Notes under the pieces: model-generated
Seen by the model: the letters and a program-made list of their open reading frames with translations, nothing else
The model's database searches: none
Told to the model about the DNA's origin: nothing
Program-made: the position numbers and the translations under genes
Shown here: piece after piece, positions 6,174-11,456 of the stretch
Layout of the letters: each line of letters opens with the position of its first letter
Numbering within the stretch: the first letter of the stretch is position 1
Source: Deltaproteobacteria bacterium
GTDB lineage: Bacteria > Bdellovibrionota > FAC87 > UBA2466
Length of the DNA stretch: 11,456 nt
Direction: 5' to 3'
Assembly (NCBI GenBank): GCA_013205415.1
Contig: JABMMY010000331.1
Coordinates: forward strand, 1-11,456

Positions 6174-6935
6174 GTGAAGAGCTGAAAGAATCTCTTTTTT
6201 GAGACCGGGTCCACAGGTGATGAAGCTTGATTCATGAATGGTTCGATTTCCGCTCAAACTAAAATAGTCTCCACCCGCCTCTTTTATTAAGCAGGCTAGA
6301 GGAGCCACATCCCAAATTGAGACTACGGGATCGATCATCGCATCGATTCCACCTCTCATCACACACGAATGGCCGAAGCAGTCGGTATATCCTCTGACAA
6401 ATTCGGCCCTATCCATTAAACGACTTAGGCTTTTTTTATAGCCACTAGCTTGAAAGCAATCGATATCTCCGATTGAGATGAAGGCAGATTGTAAACTTGT
6501 TTTATGAGAGACGTGCAATTGGTGGCCATTGCAAAAGGTGCCCATGCCCTGACCTGCAGTATAGGTTTCTTTTAATGCGGGTAGTACCATAATTCCTAAG
6601 ATCGGCTCTCCCTGTTGTAGCAGTCCTATGAGAGTTCCAAAAAGAGGGATCCCTTTAATAAAACTTTTAGTGCCATCAATGGGATCGACCGTCCAAACCA
6701 ATTCCTGTTCACTCCCCTCCTCTCCAAATTCTTCGCCGCATATTCCAAATCCAGGAAAAGATAATCTTAGTTCACTTCTAATATATTCTTCCGTTTTTTT
6801 ATCGGCGATAGTGACCGGAGTTAGGTTTTCTTTCATTTCAATAAGAATGGCCTGTCGAAAGTAGGACAGGGCAATTTCAGAGGCTCTTTCAGCAATTTCG
6901 GTGGCCGTACTTAGAATAGATTCCAGTTCGTTCAT
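6171..6935 (-). CDS. Inositol monophosphatase family protein, HisN-like phosphatase
   Basis: This 254-residue protein is a metal-dependent sugar-phosphate/histidinol-phosphate phosphatase fold enzyme. The signature residues are all present: GEE at 67-69 (E68), DPIDGT at 84-89 (D84, D87) and WDVAP at 208-212 (D209), which together bind the Mg ions that drive phosphate-ester hydrolysis. The segment after the DPIDGT motif (KSFIKGIPLFGTLIGLL) resembles HisN-type histidinol-phosphatases more than classical SuhB, so histidinol phosphate is a reasonable substrate guess; inositol-1-phosphate, 3'-phosphoadenosine phosphate or another substrate cannot be excluded. Length is normal and no signal peptide is present, so it is cytoplasmic. 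It lies 60 bases downstream of the YhaM-type gene on the same strand and has no obvious ribosome binding site. No other histidine-biosynthesis gene is in the window. Confidence 0.88.
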   Translation of the reverse strand: MNELESILSTATEIAERASEIALSYFRQAILIEMKENLTPVTIADKKTEEYIRSELRLSFPGFGICGEEFGEEGSEQELVWTVDPIDGTKSFIKGIPLFGTLIGLLQQGEPILGIMVLPALKETYTAGQGMGTFCNGHQLHVSHKTSLQSAFISIGDIDCFQASGYKKSLSRLMDRAEFVRGYTDCFGHSCVMRGGIDAMIDPVVSIWDVAPLACLIKEAGGDYFSLSGNRTIHESSFITCGPGLKKEILSALH

Positions 6936-6995
6936 GAGAAATATTGTAGATAATTTTTTGATTTTAGCAAGTCGGCGTTTGTCTCTAGCTAATTG

Positions 6996-7988
6996 TTAAT
7001 GGAGATCTACATTAACTAGGGCCGCAGGTTTAAAATAATACTGATCATAGGTTTTGTGATAACCGGACCAGCGAGAATTATTTTTCTCGGCCGCCATAAA
7101 AGTTTGAATACTATTGATACGAGAATCCATGTGATCTAACTGATGAAGTAGTTCAGCCTCAACCGTATGGGGTCTTTTGGGAGAGCCATGTTCCAGTTTT
7201 CCATGGTGTGAAAGAATTAAATGTTTTAAATGCAAATCTAGTTCTTTGGGAAAGTCAGAGATGGCCTGTATTTTTCTATCAATTAATACGACACCAATCG
7301 CAATGTGGCCTACTAATCTGCCCTCGTCGGTATAGCCAAATCTTCCGTCATAACTTAATTCAAAAATCTTTCCAAAATCATGAAAGGCAGCACCAAAAAT
7401 CATTAGACTGCGATCCACTCCAGGATAAAGTGGAAGAATGGCATCGATGACTTCACATAGTTGAACCGAGTGAGTGAGTAGTCCTCCAATAAAAGCATGG
7501 TGAATGGTTTTTGCTGCTGGACAAAGTTTATATCGTGACTCTATTTCGGGATCGTGAAGTAACTGTAATCCTAGTTCCTTAATCCAGCGATTTTCTAATG
7601 ATTCAAAAAAACTTAAGAGCTTTAGATAGAGAGCTTCAGTATCACTATTAGCTTTAGGTAAATAATCTTCAACCTTGGCCTCACTGAGAGGAAGCACTAC
7701 TAAATGGTCGATCACTAACTGAGGGCGATTCTGAAAAATATTTAGTTTACCGCCAATAGCCACAATATCGCCCTCTGAGAAGGTGGCAGAAAGCTCCTCT
7801 GCCTGCTCCCACACACGGCCTTCCACATCACCGGTACTATCGGAAAGTAGGATGGCTAAATAGGGTTTTCCATTTTTATTATGGAAAATCTCTTTCGATT
7901 TTACTAAAAAGGAGGTTCGGACGGTCTCTTTGGGTTTTAAGTCCTTGATAAACAAAGATTTTTGTAATGAAATGGTTCCAGTTTCCAT
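6996..7988 (-). CDS. yhaM: YhaM-type 3'-5' exoribonuclease (OB-fold plus HD domain)
   Basis: This 330-residue cytoplasmic protein has an N-terminal OB-fold nucleic-acid-binding domain (about 12-97, with LLSDSTGDVEGRVW at 47-60 and GDIVAIGGKLNIFQNRPQL around 73-91). An HD-superfamily metal-dependent domain follows (about 160-290): H173 in GGLLTHS, H203-D204 in AFHDFGK, H228 in LVGHIA, H261-H262 in LSHHGKLEHGS, and D285 or D288 in the HQLDHMDSR stretch. This order is the YhaM/CBF1 architecture, whose characterised members degrade RNA, and sometimes DNA, from the 3' end. Length matches the family (about 310-330). An in-frame stop lies just upstream of the ATG, which supports this start; no Shine-Dalgarno is seen. 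It is probably the first gene of a two-gene operon with the downstream phosphatase and is divergent from gap. Confidence 0.9.
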   Translation of the reverse strand: METGTISLQKSLFIKDLKPKETVRTSFLVKSKEIFHNKNGKPYLAILLSDSTGDVEGRVWEQAEELSATFSEGDIVAIGGKLNIFQNRPQLVIDHLVVLPLSEAKVEDYLPKANSDTEALYLKLLSFFESLENRWIKELGLQLLHDPEIESRYKLCPAAKTIHHAFIGGLLTHSVQLCEVIDAILPLYPGVDRSLMIFGAAFHDFGKIFELSYDGRFGYTDEGRLVGHIAIGVVLIDRKIQAISDFPKELDLHLKHLILSHHGKLEHGSPKRPHTVEAELLHQLDHMDSRINSIQTFMAAEKNNSRWSGYHKTYDQYYFKPAALVNVDLH

Positions 7989-8015
7989 AATAGCAACACG
8001 ATTTTAATGAAGAAA

Positions 8016-8044
8016 AGTTTAGCCCCTTAAAAATAGGGTCTTAA
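8016..8044 (-). promoter_or_regulatory. Candidate promoter for the YhaM-type gene
   Basis: On the minus strand, TTAAGA (8044-8039, 4 of 6 matches to TTGACA) and TAAACT (8021-8016, 4 of 6 to TATAAT) are separated by exactly 17 bases. A start near 8009 would give a leader of about 20 bases to the ATG at 7988. It is a weak sequence match supported mainly by its spacing and position. Confidence 0.3.
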
Positions 8045-8051
8045 CGTGGTT

Positions 8052-8061
8052 TTGTGCACAA
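8052..8061. promoter_or_regulatory. 10-bp palindrome TTGTGCACAA in the divergent yhaM/gap region
   Basis: TTGTGCACAA is self-complementary and sits between the two divergent candidate promoters, about 20 bases upstream of the candidate gap -35. That placement suits an operator, but a single 10-bp palindrome is weak evidence. Confidence 0.3.
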
Positions 8062-8081
8062 TGTCAATACCCACTAAATAG

Positions 8082-8108
8082 TTGAAGTATGACAGTTTTA
8101 CCTATACA
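8082..8108 (+). promoter_or_regulatory. Candidate promoter of the gap-pgk-tpiA-secG cluster
   Basis: TTGAAG (8082-8087) and TATACA (8103-8108) resemble -35 and -10 elements, but the spacer is only 15 bases. An alternative -10, TACAAT (8116-8121), has no good -35 partner. A promoter is expected in this 161-base divergent region because gap is the first plus-strand gene; the exact hexamers are uncertain. Confidence 0.3.
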
Positions 8109-8149
8109 CCTAGCTTACAATTTTTTTCTTTTGTTAGAAGAAAGGTTCT

Positions 8150-9172
8150 ATGAAAAAAACACGAATCGGAATCAATGGGTTTGGTCGTATTGGCCGTGTC
8201 ACTATGCGAATCATCACAGATCGCCCAGAGTTTGAGGTGGTGGCTATTAATGATCTCACTCCCACTGAGCAAAATGCGCACCTTTTAAAATATGATTCGG
8301 TTCACGGTGTTTGGAATCACGATGTGTCCTCCACCCGAGATACTCTTTCTGTAGATGGAAAAGAGATTCGCGTTTTTAATAGAAAAGATCCTGCTGAAAT
8401 TCCTTGGCGAGAATTGAATGTTGATATCGTAATAGAATCTACCGGAATTTTTACCGACTTCGAAGGGGCCTCAAAACATTTAACTGCGGGTGCTAAAAAA
8501 GTAATTGTGTCGGCTCCTTGTAAAGACGAACAAAAAATAAAAACATTAGTTTACGGAATCAATCAAGAGACCTATCAACCCTCGAGTGATCATGTGGTCT
8601 CTAATGCCTCATGCACTACCAATTGTTTAGCTCCGGTGGTGAAGGTCCTTCATGAAAATTTTGGAATTGAACGGGGTTTGATGACCACGATCCATTCCTA
8701 CACTAATGATCAACGTATTTTAGATCTGGGCCATTCCGATTATCGTAGAATGAGAGCCGGAGCTCTTAATATGATTCCTACGACGACAGGTGCTGCTAAA
8801 GCGGTGGGGTTAGTGATTCCAGAATTAAAAGGAAAATTAACGGGATTGGCTGTGAGAGTGCCCACTCCTAATGTGTCTTTAGTTGATTTTGTGGCCGATG
8901 TAAAAAAACCGACAACCGTAGAACAGGTGAATGCTGCTTTTGAAATGGCCGCTAAAGAGGGGCCTTTAAAAGGGGTGTTGCAGGCGGTGAAGGCTCAATT
9001 GGTTTCATCAGATTTCAATGGTACCTCCTGGTCATCCTCTATCGATATGGATGCTACGATGGTAGTGGATGGAACGATGGTGAAGGTTCTTTCTTGGTAT
9101 GACAATGAAACTGGGTTCTCTACAAGAATGTTGGACCTTGCGGGCTTTATCGCTCAGAAATCGAATTTTTAA
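8150..9172 (+). CDS. gap: Type I glyceraldehyde-3-phosphate dehydrogenase
   Basis: This 340-residue glycolytic enzyme converts glyceraldehyde-3-phosphate, NAD and phosphate to 1,3-bisphosphoglycerate. The N-terminal Rossmann motif is INGFGRIGR (7-15), and N34-D35 after the second strand favours NAD over NADP. The active site SNASCTTNC (151-159) supplies the catalytic C155, with H182 in TTIHSYTNDQ as its base partner. The C-terminal stretch VKVLSWYDNETG (311-322) is the conserved family ending. Length is standard. The start has a good ribosome binding site (AAAGG, around 8141-8145). Its TAA stop is followed directly by the pgk ATG with no spacer, and its product is the substrate of the next enzyme. 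No unusual residue is seen. Confidence 0.97.
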   Translation: MKKTRIGINGFGRIGRVTMRIITDRPEFEVVAINDLTPTEQNAHLLKYDSVHGVWNHDVSSTRDTLSVDGKEIRVFNRKDPAEIPWRELNVDIVIESTGIFTDFEGASKHLTAGAKKVIVSAPCKDEQKIKTLVYGINQETYQPSSDHVVSNASCTTNCLAPVVKVLHENFGIERGLMTTIHSYTNDQRILDLGHSDYRRMRAGALNMIPTTTGAAKAVGLVIPELKGKLTGLAVRVPTPNVSLVDFVADVKKPTTVEQVNAAFEMAAKEGPLKGVLQAVKAQLVSSDFNGTSWSSSIDMDATMVVDGTMVKVLSWYDNETGFSTRMLDLAGFIAQKSNF

Positions 9173-10384
9173 ATGGCGTTGTTATATCCAAAAGTTTCTG
9201 GACTCGGATTAAAAAATAAACGTGTATTTATTCGCGTTGATTTTAATGTTCCTCTAAAACTGGTGGGAGATGTTTACGAGATTGTTGATCCACGTCGTAT
9301 CGAAGAGGCGATGCCTACGATTCTTTATGTACTAGAGCAGGGCGGAAAGGTTATTTTGGGGGCCCACTTAGGACGTCCGAAGGGAAAGGCAAATCCAAAA
9401 TACAGTTTAGAGCCTGTGGGAAGTTATTTGAGTCGAGTGTTAGGAAAGGATGTGCTTCTCACCGAAGATTGCGTGGGAGATGCCCCTAGAGGACTTTCTC
9501 ATCAGATGAGAATGGGTGATGTCATGTTGCTTGAAAACTTGCGTTTTCATGCAGGTGAAGAGGAAAACTCACTAGATTTTGCCAATCGTCTAGCAGAGCT
9601 TTGTGATATTTATGTTAATGATGCCTTCGGGGCACTCCACCGTGCCCACGCGTCGACAGAGGGCCTTGCTAAAATAATAAAGCAAAGGGCTATTGGACTT
9701 CTCGTAGAAAAAGAATTGAAGTTTTTAGAACCTCTTAAAGACAGTCCTAAACGACCCTTTGTCCTTATCATGGGAGGATCAAAGGTCTCCGACAAAATGG
9801 GAGTGCTAGAGCACTTTTTGCCTAAGGTAGATACGGTGATTATTGGGGGTGCCATGGCCTATGCATTTTTAAACGCTAAAGGATTTAGTGTGGGAAAAAG
9901 TTTGTGTGAACATAAGCAGGTTCAGTTAGCGAATAAAATTTTAAAAGGGGCAGAGGCAAGAAATGTAAAGGTATTACTGCCCGAAGATCATGTGGTGAGT
10001 CACAGTATCAATGACATTGAAAAGGTGTCTATCACACAGGGAGTGGATATTCCCGATGACAAATTGGGTTTAGACATCGGTCCTAAAACAATTTCTCGAA
10101 TCGCTGAGGTCATAGAAACTGCGGAGACTATTTTTTGGAATGGTCCTATGGGTGTTTTCGAACAGCCTGCGTTTGCCAAGGGTACTTTTGAGGTGGCAAA
10201 TTTAATCGCCCAATCTAAAGCGATTAAAATTATCGGAGGGGGCGATTCTGCCGCCGCTATTGCACAGGCGGGACTTGAGGCCTCTTTTGATTTTATTAGT
10301 ACCGGTGGTGGAGCCACGTTGGAATTTTTAGAAGGTAAAACATTACCAGGTTTAAAGGTTTTGGAAATTGTGGTTAAGCACTAA
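9173..10384 (+). CDS. pgk: Phosphoglycerate kinase
   Basis: This 403-residue cytoplasmic enzyme transfers phosphate from 1,3-bisphosphoglycerate to ADP, the first ATP-yielding step of lower glycolysis. Substrate-binding motifs are RVDFNVPL (21-28; R21, D23, N25), GAHLGRPKG (63-71) and ENLRFHAGEE (121-130). The nucleotide side has GGSKVSDK (201-208), FWNGPMGVFE (321-330), GGGDSAAA (355-362) and the closing STGGGATLEFLEG (376-388). Length is slightly above the usual 390-400. The ATG abuts the gap stop (TAAATG) and no Shine-Dalgarno is visible, so translation probably depends on ribosomes finishing gap. Confidence 0.97.
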   Translation: MALLYPKVSGLGLKNKRVFIRVDFNVPLKLVGDVYEIVDPRRIEEAMPTILYVLEQGGKVILGAHLGRPKGKANPKYSLEPVGSYLSRVLGKDVLLTEDCVGDAPRGLSHQMRMGDVMLLENLRFHAGEEENSLDFANRLAELCDIYVNDAFGALHRAHASTEGLAKIIKQRAIGLLVEKELKFLEPLKDSPKRPFVLIMGGSKVSDKMGVLEHFLPKVDTVIIGGAMAYAFLNAKGFSVGKSLCEHKQVQLANKILKGAEARNVKVLLPEDHVVSHSINDIEKVSITQGVDIPDDKLGLDIGPKTISRIAEVIETAETIFWNGPMGVFEQPAFAKGTFEVANLIAQSKAIKIIGGGDSAAAIAQAGLEASFDFISTGGGATLEFLEGKTLPGLKVLEIVVKH

Positions 10385-10400
10385 GGTGAAAAGTTAAACC

Positions 10401-11168
10401 ATGGAAAAACGAACTCCTCTTTTTATTGCTAATTGGAAAATGAATAAAACCTCTAAAGATATCTTGTCTTTTGTAGGAGTCTTCAAAGAATTGGTAAAGG
10501 GGATGACCCATTCTTGTGAAATAGTTTTGGCTCCGGCGGCGGTCTATTTAGCTGAACTTATTTCGGTGACTCAGAATACTTTACTAAAGGTGGCCGCCCA
10601 AAATTGTGGAGCTTCAAAATCTGGAGCCTTTACCGGTGAGATTTCTCCAGTGATGTTGAAGGATCTTCGGGTGGGATGGGTGATCTTAGGTCATTCGGAA
10701 AGACGTCATATTTTTAAAGAGGATGATTCTTTGGTGAATGTTAAATTAAAGGCCGCCTTAGAGGAGGATCTCAATCCTATTTTTTGCGTGGGGGAGAAAT
10801 TAGAGGAGCGAAAGGCTAAAAATACCTTTTCAGTGATCGAACGTCAGCTTCAAGGATTAAAAAGTTTTTCCGAATCTCAGTTAAGGTCTTTGGTCATTGC
10901 CTATGAACCCGTTTGGGCGATCGGTACAGGAGAAAATGCAAGTCCAGAGCAGGCTCAAGAGGTGCATGCCTTTATCCGAAAATGGCTTTCTAATAATATT
11001 TCGCCAACCTTTGCGAACAGGGCAAGAATTCTGTATGGTGGCAGTGTTAAAGCTGACAACTCTACAGCCTTGATGGTGATGGCGGATGTGGATGGTTTGT
11101 TGGTGGGGGGAGCGAGTCTAGACCCGCTTTCTTTTTCAGAGATAGTAAGACAGGGTTTGAACAGTTAA
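10401..11168 (+). CDS. tpiA: Triosephosphate isomerase
   Basis: This 255-residue TIM-barrel enzyme interconverts dihydroxyacetone phosphate and glyceraldehyde-3-phosphate. Catalytic residues are N11 and K13 in NWKMNK, H98 in GHSERR (97-102) and the general base E169 in AYEPVWAIGTG (167-177), the last part of which is the flexible lid loop. The phosphate-gripping YGGSVK (212-217) and the DGLLVGGASL ending (231-240) are intact. Length is normal. The ribosome binding site AAGGTG begins within the pgk stop codon, about 12 bases before the ATG. It feeds gap's substrate, so three consecutive genes cover three linked glycolytic steps. Confidence 0.97.
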   Translation: MEKRTPLFIANWKMNKTSKDILSFVGVFKELVKGMTHSCEIVLAPAAVYLAELISVTQNTLLKVAAQNCGASKSGAFTGEISPVMLKDLRVGWVILGHSERRHIFKEDDSLVNVKLKAALEEDLNPIFCVGEKLEERKAKNTFSVIERQLQGLKSFSESQLRSLVIAYEPVWAIGTGENASPEQAQEVHAFIRKWLSNNISPTFANRARILYGGSVKADNSTALMVMADVDGLLVGGASLDPLSFSEIVRQGLNS

Positions 11169-11177
11169 GGAGAAAAC

Positions 11178-11456
11178 GTGACGTTATTAGTTATTTTACA
11201 CATTGTGATTTGTATCTTTTTGGTTTGTGTCATTTTATTACAGCCGGGAAAGGCCGATGGAGGGGTCGCCTTTGGGGGAAGTTCCAGTCAAAGTATTTTT
11301 GGAAGCAAGGGTGCTGGAAACTTTTTAACGAAGACAACTTCGGTTTGTGCCATCTTATTTCTTTTCACAAGCTTTGTTTTGACTCGGTCAAGAAGCATGA
11401 ATTCGACTAAGAGCGTGATAGGAAAAGAGCCTATTTCTGCAATACCAGAAACTTCA
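11178..11456 (+). CDS. secG: Protein-export membrane protein SecG, cut by the right window edge
   Basis: This is a partial gene of 93 visible codons with no stop before the window ends. SecG is a small inner-membrane subunit of the SecYEG translocon that aids SecA-driven protein export. Two hydrophobic helices are visible (about residues 3-21 and 52-67). Between them lies the conserved SecG segment with LLQPGKADGG (20-29) and FGSKGAGNFLTKTT (40-53), close to the family consensus. The start is a GTG at 11178, chosen because AAGGAG (11167-11172) sits five bases upstream, overlapping the tpiA stop, and because the first helix begins right after it. A Ser/Thr-rich tail follows the second helix. 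Linkage of secG to tpiA is a common arrangement in many bacteria. Confidence 0.92.
   Translation, partial: MTLLVILHIVICIFLVCVILLQPGKADGGVAFGGSSSQSIFGSKGAGNFLTKTTSVCAILFLFTSFVLTRSRSMNSTKSVIGKEPISAIPETS

Noticed and set aside
10000..10317. 105-codon minus-strand frame
   Set aside because: Lies wholly inside pgk, whose motifs are intact; an antisense shadow.
11210..11410. 66-codon plus-strand frame starting in the secG region
   Set aside because: Out of frame with the clear SecG reading that starts at GTG 11178 and spans the same bases.

Overview
The window looks like an ordinary chromosomal segment of an AT-rich diderm bacterium (low-40s % GC by eye). Signal-peptide proteins, an outer-membrane beta-barrel and a gap-pgk-tpiA-secG cluster fit a Bdellovibrionota-type or related proteobacterial genome, but that placement is inference from gene content and style. 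There are no rRNA, tRNA, CRISPR or transposase genes, and no gene-free stretch over about 160 bases.

Positions 1-4818 (+ strand) hold an envelope operon. It has the C-terminal part of an unrecognised six-cysteine protein that runs in from the left edge, a PorV/UPF0164-like outer-membrane barrel with a proline/lysine-rich tail, and two M16 peptidase-family proteins. The first M16 protein has the zinc site (HLFEH...E) but lacks the C-terminal Arg/Tyr pair. The second has lost the zinc site but keeps Arg/Tyr. Together they read as a split heterodimeric M16B protease. Gaps are 4, 20 and 3 bases, so co-transcription is very likely.

Positions 4882-6048 (- strand) hold a stand-alone AAA ATPase of the ATPase_14/DUF4143 kind, probably an accessory gene. 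Its upstream region is dense in symmetry: a 7-bp inverted repeat over the start codon, a perfect 24-bp palindrome with TATAAT on both strands at its centre, and a 17-bp-arm hairpin. A 12-base word, TTAAATTCTGTC, lies on each side of the gene.

Positions 6171-7988 (- strand) hold an OB-fold plus HD-domain YhaM-type exoribonuclease followed by an inositol-monophosphatase/HisN-like phosphatase, probably an operon that ends at the 17-bp hairpin.

Positions 8150-11456 (+ strand) hold glyceraldehyde-3-phosphate dehydrogenase, phosphoglycerate kinase, triosephosphate isomerase and secG (GTG start, cut by the right edge). They are tightly packed (0, 16 and 9 bases apart): lower glycolysis plus a Sec translocon subunit. 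The 161-base divergent region 7989-8149 contains candidate promoters for both directions and a 10-bp palindrome.

Most genes here are conserved housekeeping functions. The parts most worth a second look are the split M16 pair with its barrel and Cys-rich neighbour, and the palindrome-rich control region of the DUF4143 ATPase. I see no clear evidence of a wholly new system.
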